Source: Dendrophyllia cribrosa
Taxonomy: Eukaryota; Cnidaria; Anthozoa; Scleractinia; Dendrophylliidae
Direction of reading: 5' to 3'
NCBI GenBank assembly: GCA_024195265.1
Contig: JAJLRJ010000007.1
Span: forward strand, 7,151,058-7,215,057
DNA length: 64,000 bases
Position 1 is the first letter of the stretch. Each line of letters starts with the position of its first letter. Below the pieces are notes generated by a model. That model was given only the letters and a program-made list of their open reading frames with translations, made no database searches and was not told where the DNA came from. The position numbers were made by a program, and so were the translations under genes. Positions 24,401 through 36,400 of the stretch are shown here, in pieces.

Positions 24401-27400
24401 TCATTATGAACTTAACGACACGTTCAATGGTTTCAGCACTGAAGGCGGAGCTAGGTAGACGTTTCTTGTTGCCGTGAGTTCGAAGCGATAATCCATTCTT
24501 TCTGTAATGTTTGACAAGACTGTAAAATCTGGTCTTGTGGAGACGATGCATGAACAGAAAAGTTTTCAGACATATTCGGTGGCCGTGAAAATAGAAAGGC
24601 ATTCTGGTACGCTGCCGCTTTTTCTCTGCTCTTCCTGAGTTGCTGACCTCGTCGCAGTTTATGGCGCTTTGAATCATCCCTAGGATTACCAGATCGAGTT
24701 CAGTTGAGGAAAGTTCAGCACAGTTGTTTCTGCAATCGATGATGTCCTCAAGTCGAATAGTAGAGCTGCATGAAGTTCCTTTATCACCGTGAGTACATCC
24801 ACATGTTTTACCCACAAAAGCCTCCACTTTCGATCGTTCAGATGTGTCAAATTCCGAAAACTCGAACTCAAACTCAATATCAACCTCCTGATCGTCATGA
24901 TCGGTTTCTTTACCGCCGCTGTTGTCAGAACTGTAGTCGTCATCTTGATCATCCTGTTCGTCAACCGGTCTGGCGTTAAAATAATCTTCTACTACGGATT
25001 CTAAATTATGTTCGCCCATAAGAAAGTATGAAAATTCCTGATTTTGAGATTGCATGGTAAGCTTTTAACTATGATGTTGGCCGATAGATTACGAATATTA
25101 TTATGGAGTAATTATTTGCGTGTGTAAACGTTTGGAGTATAAAGAGACAATGGACGTAACTATGGAAACCAAAAACAAGAGAATGCGCGCAAAGCACCAA
25201 TGAACATCGATCGAAACATCGTGCTCGATCGCTTGTGAAAAATCCAAGAGGCCGTGTTATTTTCTCTGTTTATTTATGTTTCAAAGAGGCAAACAGATTT
25301 TATTTCCCTTTAGTCTGCTTTCCGTGTAGATTTTACTCAAAACATCCGAACAATGTAAGAAGCTAATCAAAGCAAGTAACCAAGTAAGCTTCCTTTGTAC
25401 AAGGTAATCTAGCGTGTTATGTTCTATCGTGCTAAAGAAACAAAGGAACTTGGCGTGTTAAGAAAACAAAGGAGTCTTGCGTGTTAAAGAAACAAAGCTC
25501 TACCGTGTTAACCAAAACCAACAAAGGCCACAAACACGCTATTGTTTTTACTTGCATATCCGCACGTTAAACGTGTCGTGTCAGAATCGTGCGAGCGTGT
25601 TATATCGTGCCGTGTGCGTGCGTTCACCTTATTCCCTGAAATCCCGTGGAGGGTCACAAATGATCGATGAATGATCAGTAACTTATCAGTAACTGATTAA
25701 AGTGACCAGTTGATAATTCTGATTTCTACAGTGGGATCAGATTTATTTAGGTCTTTTAATGTACACCAAGACGAAGGCTAAGGAAGATAATGCAAACCGA
25801 ATCCGCTATTATTACATACTATTTTAAATGTGTAATAAATGGGATTTACATGTAAATAAATAAATGGGAATTTCAGTAACCAAAGACTACTATGGGGAGA
25901 TACCCATTTATTTTATTATTTCTTATACATGTATATGTTGTGGTTCAAATTTTTCCTTGGTTTAAAAATTTTCAAACCAGTTTAATTTTTATTTTCCTTT
26001 GTCCTTGATTCATTATCATAATCTAAGACAAAGGAAAACAAAATTTAAACTGGTTTGAAAATTTTCAAACCAAAGAAAAATTTAAACCACAACATATACA
26101 TGTACATGTATTTAAAATACTTACAAGGAATCAGAGAATTAACTCTGTATGTAAATTATAGTGCTAAGGGGAACCCATAAATTTCCAGTGTTACGTGGCT
26201 CAACATTTATTTGTACCCTTCACATTCTCATTGCCACAAATTACCACCTTATTACCCACGATCTGCTCCCGTATGGCCTCGTGGCTCAAGTGGTAGAGCG
26301 ACGGAAGATCTAATCCGGAGGTCGTGGGTTTGAATCCCACCGAGGTCAAAGATTTTTTCTTTCCCTCGTGTGGTCCCTCATTTCCTTACTAGGGCTAACG
26401 CTCAGTACAGGGAAATTTATGGGTTTTCCTTAGCACTATAATTTACACACAGAGTTAATTCTCTGATTCCTTGTTTGTATCACCAGTGCTACGTGGCTCA
26501 ACATTTATTTAAAATACTTACCCTGATTATTTTAGGTTAAAAAATCATATGATTGTGTATGTTGTGTCAGTAGCTTAAATAACTTTCTTACATACACATG
26601 TATTGTGAAGTCTTGTATTTTTTCGTTCTGCTAATAAAGCCAGTGGGATATGATGTATTAATTATGTCATTTCAGGATAAATTGTATTGTCTGTAGTGTC
26701 TGCAGATGTGAATTTCCAATTTTGTGCATTTAGTGCAAATCTACATATTACACATGTACATTTTGCTCATTATCTCTATTATCATTGGCTGAGAGCACAC
26801 AGCTAATTCACGCTGGTTTCGAATTGTGATGTCATATCGATATCGACAGACAGTCACCAGGATTTATGCATGGAGATGTGATGTCATATCTACCTGACAG
26901 TCAGATTTTTACATGCATAGGTGATGTCATGCAAGTGTGGGCCTTTAATTAGCGGCACTGGGAAAAAAGTTACATGATTTCACAATCTGCAGAGGGAATA
27001 GCTGAAACAGACTGCAAAGTTTAGCCTGTAATGACAAATTTCTAATAAAAGAGTTATTGGTTTCAGCTTTCACACGATAGCGAGAATTATCAAAGCCTCT
27101 GTCTGTTTGTGTTATCAAACCTTGGCCTTGATAAGTGTCGCTAGCATGGAAAAACCGAATCCAATACACCGAATGCAAATATGGCCGTCCAACAATTATT
27201 TGTTTGGACAGGTTCTCAAGAAAAGAAAAGCAATTGAATAATGATAAAGATCAGGTCAAAATAAGTCATTGTGTGCATTTTCAAGGCCATATTCTAATTT
27301 TAGGGGAAGTTATAGGCAATCAAATTTTGGGAAAAAACATGAAAGCGAAGCTAGTGAGGATAGAATGTCTTTTCTCATACAAATGCTTACAATTTCAGTG

Positions 27401-30400
27401 AGCCATAACTTTGCAACTGTTTAACCAAAAACACTCAAACTAGCTTGGCAAGATGATACACTTAGCAGCACTTGTTTACGTGATATCTTTAATTTCTCTG
27501 AAAACTTGGCCTAACAAAAAATTGCCTGGTGGCCATACACATGTATTTGCATTCGGTGTATAATTGTCTGTAGATAGTTATATGTCACAATCTGATACTA
27601 GTGCAAGCATGAATTAGCTTTGTGATACACTTAGCCAATGAGAGTAGAGAAAAAATACTTAATACGTAATACATAAAAATAAATATATACAGTCAACTCT
27701 CTCTTAACAGGGCATCTGACAGGATGCGGTAATGCGGATCCGCATAATTCTCTAATTTCCGCATCCTCCGCATCTTCGAAGCATTTTCCGCATAAAACTG
27801 AAAAATTTGTCCAATATTAACAATGAAGCAGCTGCGAACCTTCCTCATAAACATAAAAGTCAAAGAGATTGTTTAATTTTAAGCAGTTTTTCTCCTAAAC
27901 ATCAACGAAAACACGCCGCTTTTTTCACGAGCGATTTTTAACCTCCAGGTGTTCCACGCGTCTGTTGGCGATGAGCCTGGATACTAGTTTTGTGGTTAGC
28001 CTGGTTACTAAGGTTAACCAAGATGGCCGCTTGTTTGGCTTCTTTCGTTCGTCTTCGGTGTTCCTTCATTGCTAAAAGCTTCAAAATGTCTCTTAAAGAT
28101 AGCGAGCACGGTTTTAACACACTCAGGTATTTTGGGTCTTTCTGCATGTACCGGTATCCATGAACCACTCATTGTCTTCTATTGTTTGTGAGGTATTGTC
28201 TTTTTGGTCTTGTTTTGCATTTGTATTATTGTCGTTCTTTGTTCCTTATGTTTTACGTAATGTGTGCTCCGGAACATGCAAAATCTACCGGTATTTTGAC
28301 GTTCGTGCATTACGTGTTCGATGTAAATACATTGAAAAGGCCCAATTATCACTTTAAATTTCCGCATAATCAAGCGTGTTTTCCGCATAATCCACGCATT
28401 TTCCTGCATAATATGCCCGCAAATTTCCGCATATTTTTAAATTTTTTTCCGCATCCAATCAGATGCCCTGTCTTAAGCGACCACACTTGGTGCAGGAAAG
28501 TCGCTTAAGAGAAAAATCAATTTGAAACAGTATTTGACTGAGAAACAAAACAGTTATTTACAAAGTGGTTGCTTACGGGAAGTTGTTCGCTTAAAAGAGT
28601 GGTCGTTAAGAGAGGGTTGACTGTAATATCTCATTAATAATTCTTGAAGAGAAAACAAAGGAAATTACTAACAATAAAGGATCAAAGTTTGGATATGTGA
28701 TACCACATTAATTGTGTTTGATGAACGTTTGCTTTGAATGTCTCCAAGAGTATTTAAGGACGTTCGCGCTAATTGTTTATGCGCATCCTTACTGCGCACG
28801 CAATTCATGTCGCAACGCCATGCTACGTCATGCACGAGCGCGCGCGCAAGAGAAGAAATCTAAGCACATGAAGGGCTGATAGCCGTTGCGTTAACTTTGC
28901 TTAGATTTAACTCGCTTGGATGGTCGGTGACCCCCAATTTTTTTTTCATAGATAATTTTCTTTGCCAATTCTCGACAGATTGTGAAAAAATGAACAAAAA
29001 ATCAATGTAGGAAGTTTAATTTTTTTCCATTTTTCTACCCGCGCGCCGTCGAATCCTGCCAACTTGCGGCTGTCAGAGTTTGCAAATGCTGTCGTTTAAA
29101 GATGAAATTTACTTCAAGGAACGTCACCAGTTGAATAAATTTACTGAACAGACCTACTCGCATAAAATTTGGGAAAGAAAGTTGCATTTTAGAGATTCAT
29201 TTGCAATATTTTTAGACTAACAGACATTGGGGTCACATCCCGTAAGGAAGACCAATTTTTAAAAATAAGGGTCGCCTTTCAGATAGCTTATCTCAGAAAC
29301 GAAGTCGGTGACCCCCTCATTTTTTTGCATTTCTGACACGAGTTACTCATAACCTAGCTGTAGCAAAAGTTTTAGAAAAAAATCAATGTTAGAAGATTTT
29401 CGCGCGAACGTCCTTAAGTGCCAGTTTGATCAAATTTTTAAATTTCATTTTTTTTGTATTTTTTAGAAGGAAATAATGTATAAATTTAGTAACCTGTCCA
29501 AACCGTTTTTCAATCAGTTTAAAGGAAAACGTTTTTTCCTAAAGTTCCAAAAGATAGCCAGTGAAAGTGACGTAAGAGACTAAAACATTCCTCTCTCACA
29601 ATCACAATCACAATTCAATCACTCACTACAACAACGGCAGTGATAGTAACACAAAACAATTGGTTTAATTAGCGAAAAAAAAAATGCCTGTGCATGTGTG
29701 TTTGATTTTTGATACATTTCTTGCTGTTCCCTGTAAAAAAGCAACTCACAGAAAGGAATATTTGAGTCTCTGACATCACTTTTGCTGGCTATCTTTTGAA
29801 ACTTCAGGAACATGCAAATTTAATGGTGGTTGTGCAAATGTGAAAAGTACAGCTTAGAAAAAACTTGTTTTCTTTTGATCGGATTGAAAAAAGGCTTGGA
29901 GACTAGGTTACTAGTAAATACATGTACATTTATTTATTTCCTTTTGAAAAGCTGCAAAACAACAATTATTGCCAAAATCTATGTAAATTAAGACCAGGTG
30001 TCCAAAACTCCTTCACAGTAATGTTATGATTTCCTTTGTGTTATCATCATGAATTTTTAATGAGTTTTAGAAATTCAGATGAAATACTCTTTCTTGTGTT
30101 TGATATAATTAGTACATATTGCATGAAACTTAGTTCTTTCCTTTGGATAGGTTGGACCACCTGGAGATCCTGGAAATCCTGGAGAAAAGGTATGCCTTGC
30201 CCTATTGGGGGTGACAACTCTAACAAACGCTGTTTGAGCAATACTGTGGGGAACTGAAAGTTGCCCCGAAAATTTGGAATATCTTCCCGATTTTTTCAAA
30301 GACATTCTCGCAAAAGTTTCAAACTTCCCAAAATTTTAACAACATTATCTCATGTTTCCCCGAAAATTTTTCGAGTCTCCCAATTCCCGGCAAAATCTTC

Positions 30401-33400
30401 AGATTCCCGGAAGAATTTTGTTTTTCTCCCGAAACAGGCCTTCTTAGAGTTGTCACCCCCTGTTTGCCCTGGCTTTTAGATAGAATAAACTGAAAGTGTG
30501 CACAATGTAGTTTCTCCACAAAAATACATAGCAATTGTATTTTGCATAACTATATATTAAACAATCAGTCAAGAAAGGTGTTTCTTAACCTTTTACAGTT
30601 AAACCTCTCTTATACGGACACCAAAGAGACAGGGCAAAGTGTCCGTATTAGAGTCTGGTGTCCGTATTATAGAGGTCACCACGGTGACACCACTTTTAAG
30701 ACTCCACTGACAGTTTTTGTTCAGTAAGTAATAAAGAGTTTAAGTTTATATGAATTTGCTAGATCTGGGGCTGAGATTTATTGTCTGTTGTCTGTATTAG
30801 AGAGGGTCCGTATTATAGAGGTCTTTTTAAAAGAAAATATGACTTTTTTTGTTAGAATTTTGTCGGGACAACAGGAAAGAGGTGTCCGTAAGGAGAGGTT
30901 CAAATGTACTCCCAAAATCAAAATTCACTGAAAATCCAAGACTTCATTTTGTAAAATATTGAAAAACTGCTGCTTAGAAGAGGGTCCATTTGAATGGTCG
31001 CACCACAGGATTTCATTGACAGACCCAAAAGGTAGAACTACACTGCATGTCTCCATAATTGACTCTGGAAGTGAAAGCGTTAAACCATCAAATGAATGCT
31101 TTGTGTTTTATGTACATGCACATGTACATGTAACAGATCTATCTCATTTTCCTTCATTATGTATGTTACATAATATTATTTTCTGGGTAATTGCATTTCA
31201 TTGGAGGTGCAAAAACAAGTCATCATTGAAAGTTACATGTACCTCAGGGGTGTGTAATTATGGCTTTTACAGCATGCGACGGTAAAATCCAGTTAATGGA
31301 ACATGACGCCTCGGGGGTGTTTGCATGGGCAAGCCTTGCTCTGTAAACTGTATTTCAAGGCGTCTATCGATTGTGTGCGCTCACGTGACTCTTGAATTAC
31401 CGTACGCCATGTTGGAGGACCAAAAATACTTTGATGGGTTTTCCCTGTGTTAACCTTCTATAGAGCGGGCAGTGTGAGCGCTTTTGAAATCATAACTAAT
31501 AATCGGAAGCTTGTTTTGAAGCGTGCAAGAGACAGTTACACGTTTCAACTCACTTATGGGTTTCTGGTACACTGTACAACTATGCTTTGTTATACAATGA
31601 ACTGAATAGTACGTACTCTGTGATGGGTCGTTGCCTATGATCTATCAGAGTACAGATGCACGGCTGATGTCATAGAAAAATTGTTTTGTCCAACACAGCG
31701 CACAGTTTTGAAAATGTTTGCGAGATTATTCTTGATTGAGCAAGTGAAAGCCTCGAAAAATGTTTGACAGGAGCTGTTTACGAGCAAGAGAACGAAGAAA
31801 CCAAGGCGAAAAAGTGTTCTTGGCGACTTAAAAGATACCTAAACTAGAACAAATCTTCGTTCAGTCGAGCGCTACGAGGCAAATTCGTAATTTTACTCTT
31901 TTTACTTTTCTGTTCATTGTATAAAACAAATAGATTCCATTTGGCTGTGTGTCTGTTCAGTTATAGATTACAGAAGACGTCAAAATGTGGTAAGAACATC
32001 CGTGACACACTCGCCTGCGGCTCGTTTGCCACATTTTTGTTCTTACCACATTTTGACGTCATCTGTGATCTATAACTGAACAGACAGACACACTGCCAAA
32101 TTAAATCTATTTGTTAATTTTGAAATGGATATAGTGTGGATATTTCATGTTTACAAACATTGTTCATTTTGCATTTAAGTTTCTTGTGGGGTGCAGTTAT
32201 TTTTTAATGTATTTATATTTTATAATCTTTAAATCGATATACATGTACATTAAAATGCCGCTTATAATCCCCCCCCCCCCCCGTACAATGTACATGTAGT
32301 ACATGTAGGTTTATCTCAAGGTTAATCTAAAACAGTGAAATAATTAGCAATATCATATAATTATGCATTTTAACATTTTATAGGGTGACCAAGGAAACGC
32401 AGGCCATGAAGGTCCCATGGGCCCACGTGGAGAACCTGTAAGTATCGACATAACATTACAGTAGAACTTCGCTAACTTAAATACCCAAGGGAAATAAAAA
32501 ATAGTTGATCGAGTTAGTAGGGGCTGCAGATAATGGGGTTGATGTTGATTTTCAAGTATCCTGTTAATAAGTTATTAACAAAGGTTTTGGTACACATTAA
32601 AGGCCCATGTTCACCCAATCTGCTTTGCGCGCCCGGGCTGATTTTCGCACAGACGGAAAATCAAAAAATCGACGTGCCAGCCAATCAAAACGCTACATTG
32701 AACAATTGAACTGTTTCAAAACAAAAACACACTAGCGCGCAAAGCAGATTGGGTGAACATGGGCCTTTAAAGAATTAACAAGAACTTGTACTAAATGTGA
32801 CTCTGGTTATACAATTTTGGCATGTTGCATATCTTTACAAGCTTCTGAAATGTAGTTCAAGTTATATTAACAGAGGGTAATTTGAGGTAACTTTGAACCA
32901 AGGGGAAATTAGCCTGTGTACAGCCACCCAGCCCCTCCCCTCAAGAAAAATATTATTGGAGAAGGGGCATCTGTGATTTACCATTGATAATGGACACAGG
33001 TGGTGGGGGGTGGAGCAAAACCCCTAGGAAAGGGGACCTTTGGGAAAAAAGGCCATATATAAAAATGACAGGGGTGCTCATCAGACATTTTTGAAAAACG
33101 TCCTTAAAGGTACCAGAATCTTGTTTGATGTGTGTGGCTCAAATGAATTTTTATACCTAAGAGATACTAATTCTAAAACGACAATGTTATATTCTGTTAT
33201 ATTTTTTTGCCTGACACCCTCAAATGTACCACGATAATTCTAACTGTGGTAATTTTAGATTTAAGTACCCTAAACGGTACAATCTGCATATGTGACCCTC
33301 CATATGACTTTAAAGCTAAGGGTGATAGCACGCTCACAACACGCTGACACAACACGCTTAGTGTGTCCTAAAACACGGATATGCGCATATTTAACTAGAT

Positions 33401-36400
33401 TTAACAAAGGAGAGCACACTTGTTTTGTTTTTCAAGGCTTAACACGCTAAATCTTTTGTTTCTCTTAGTGTGCGATCGGTAGCACGCTTAGCTTCAGTGT
33501 GCGATCGATGTCACGCTTAGTGTGCGATCGATAGCACGCTTAGTGTGCGATCGATAGCACGCTTAGTGTGCGATCGATGGCGCGCCCCGTACGAAAATTC
33601 TCGGCGAGACACCAGCCAGATTCAGGCCATAAAAAATATGCTATCAGCAAGAATCAAACGTGACAAGTCATGGCGATGATTCGGCTGACACGAGTGAGAC
33701 AAACAAAACGAGAATTGAGCAAGAATAGAGCGAGACATAGGTACCGCCGTGACATTTGGATGGATTGACTGAGCGAGAATCGAGCCATATTCAAGCCATC
33801 CCGTTCGAAAATTTATGGCCAGACACGAGCGAGATTCAAGCCAGACAACAGTCCCGCTCTTTAATAAAATGAGCAAGAATCAAGCGACGAATGTTTTTCT
33901 AACTTAGACGGAGATCACGCGGATGGATCGATGGAAAGCTCGCGAAAACAAACGCGGCTTATGTTTACTCCCAGCCCGAAGACACCCCAAACTTTCTGTG
34001 ATGTTTTAGCGCCGTGGAATACTTGGAAAAGCTTAATCTTAATTTGGCAAGCGAAACTACAAAGAAAACAGAGAATTTGTAGAAGCGCAGTCTGTATTCT
34101 TGTGACTTTCTACGTGCCAGCGTGTTTTCTGGTTTCAAATTACCGTTTTGACATAATTTATGCAAATTCGGTGCACTTTTACCACTTTTCCCAAGGGACT
34201 GCCATGCGCCTATTTTACGACAACTACAACAAACTTCAAAGAGTTTAATTTTTTTTCTGCTTCCAAACTTTCCCTACCGTCTTTAATTTCGTTTATATAT
34301 TTTTTTTCCATTCAAGATTTGTTTTAACAATAAGTAAACATGAAGTGCAGAAAGACTTTTACACATGAATTTTGCGTGACTACTACACTTGGGACTCCGG
34401 GCCGCTTGTTTACATTTCGCGAGCGAGCAGCGAAAAAAGAATTAATGTTTCGCAGTCTCATAAAATAAATCACGTTTATCGTTCCCTTGTCTTGAAGTCA
34501 AAACCTTGCTCGATTCAAATAAATGGTAAAACGAGCGTGACTATAACTTTGTCTTCTCGTGGACTGCTGGCGTCAGTAGTCTACGAATTACCGCCAGTCT
34601 GTCTGTTCAGCCATTCACCGCGAGCCGTTCGAAAGAATTATTTTGCCGTTCAATAATGAACGTATCAGTGAAAGTGACTCTTCGTAGACTGTTTATAATT
34701 ATGGATTATTGGACAGAACCTACGAAACTTCGTCGCTTAAATTATAAAACGCACCATTCTCTGTTTACTTTGGAATCCTTGTGATCGATCGTTTATAACC
34801 GGGCTAATCGTTTTCAAAAGATTCCGAACGGTTTATGTTCAACTGTTTACACGTAAGCTCACGAGTTAAGCTTTCCGTTTATCGATTTTATTTAACCGTT
34901 TAACGTTTGTTGTGTCATCTCGCACGCTTAGAGTGTTGTGTCATTTCGCACGCTAAGTGTGTTGTGTCACCTCGCACGGTAGCTTTTGTTTTCGAAGGTT
35001 AACACGCTTCTTTGTTCAACTGCTCACGCTACATTGTTCGACAGGTCACGCTTTATTGTTTTTAGTGTGTTCTACAAAACAAAAGATTTTGCTAATGAAG
35101 TGTGCTCTTGGACACACCTTAAGCGTACTAAAACTGATTTCCTTTGTTTTAAAGTGGAAGCGTGTTGTGAGCGTGCTATCACCTTTAGCATCAAAGTCAT
35201 ATGAAGGGTCACATATGTTGACCCCTAAAAGGTACAATGAGCACCCCTGTCATTTTTATATATTAGGATACCCCCCTTGGGGAAGAAGGTTGTTCCATAT
35301 TCACAAGAAGGCTCATAGGAGTCTTTGATCATTCTCTGTGTTACATCTCTCATCTATATAAGATTTCAAGGCCCATCCAGCCCTCTCAAAATGTGTTGAC
35401 TCATGTTGACTCAAAATGTGTTCACTTGTTGACCTACAGGAAATTATTTCCCGCTAAATTCACACTTTCTGCCTACTACTCTGTTTTCATGTATGCGATG
35501 TCTAAGTTACTGTACTGTCAGACATATTTTGAAAAGGCTGCCCATCAATATGAAATTCTATTGATGAAGAATCTGAAATCTTCTTCATTGTCATAATTTG
35601 AAAAGAAATGAAACACCAGTTTATCAAAATATTAGTACATGTAGTTCTCTGTATGTTGCTTAACTTCTTTTTGTGTGTCTTTGTTTGTTTGCTCGACCTG
35701 AACACGTAAAATATCTTCAATTTTCTATGAACTGGCTGCCTTACATTTTTAACTCTAAGGTTATTTTGGGTAACCATTACCCCTATTATTTTAATTCGAA
35801 ATTGTAATTACTTGTTGTAGCAGGGTTTTTGTTAAGGTTTGCAATATAACAGGGACACAATTGGAACACACTGGGGGTACGGCAGAAAATGTTTGAAATT
35901 TTGAGTCCCAAAGTGTGTATTTTAGGCCATTTCTGACCAATTTGGGTTTTTGTTTTAGCTGCTATGAAAGAGGCATTAGTAACAAAGCATAGTTTTATTT
36001 CACTTGTAATAAAGATCAAATAGCCCATCAACTTTTTTAGCAGTTCTTTATTCAAATATCTAAGCATATTTTCCTGAGAAATAGCTGGGACAAGAATTGA
36101 AATAGCCAAGTGAAGGTCCCAGTGTCCCTGCTCTAAAAAAACCCTGGTTGTAGGCTTTGGGGTAGAATAAAGTTTGTTGTTGTTGTTGTTGTTGTCTCTA
36201 GGGTGCTGCTGGAACTGCAGGAGCCAAAGGAGAAACAGGATTACCTGGATCTCAGGGATTGCCAGGACCTCCCGGGCCTATTTTGGCAGTACCCACTGGG
36301 CCAGATCCAGGTCCAATAGGTGACGAAGTTGGACATGTAAGAAAGTCTTTGTGGTCTTTTAACTTTACAGTCAAACCCAAGAGTGCCAAATATAAAAATT

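Larger units (their letters stand above)
20625..25657. mobile_element. GTGACCC-family DNA transposon, 5033 bp, apparently complete
   Basis: Terminal inverted repeats are perfect for 52 bp (outer part GTGACCCTCCACGGGATTTC) and flanked by a 4-bp duplication AAAT (20621-20624 and 25658-25661). Inside both ends are many copies of a CGTGTTA/TAACACG motif, often next to AAACAAAGG. A 642-aa candidate transposase lies on the minus strand. Other contents: a (CATA)n LINE-like tail at 21031-21055, a foldback at 22165-22282 and a possible second small gene on the + strand near 22399-22752. The 4-bp target and DDD-like protein recall Sola transposons, but the superfamily is not settled by inspection. Confidence 0.85.
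33292..35212. mobile_element. Non-autonomous GTGACCC-family transposon, 1921 bp
   Basis: TIRs of about 54 bp with a few mismatches start GTGACCCTCCATATGACTTT on the left and GTGACCCTTCATATGACTTT on the complement of the right. ATAT flanks both ends (33288-33291 and 35213-35216), again a 4-bp duplication as in the 5-kb relative. CACGCTTA/AACACGCT subterminal motifs occur in arrays at both ends. No transposase; open frames inside are short and unrecognised. It is probably moved by the enzyme of the larger element. Confidence 0.82.

Noticed and set aside
26275..26347. A functional tRNA gene
   Set aside because: The anticodon arm has a mismatch and an eight-base loop and the sequence lies inside a palindromic element; listed only as tRNA-like.
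27930..28030. Possible extra collagen exon (CCTCCAGGTGTTCCACG)
   Set aside because: No acceptor/donor pair in phase 0 and the sequence lies in the interior of a CAGGG element with a copy elsewhere.
33468..33585. Regular 23-bp repeats suggesting a CRISPR array
   Set aside because: There are no unique spacers; the units are contiguous, lie in a eukaryotic transposon and match its subterminal motif.
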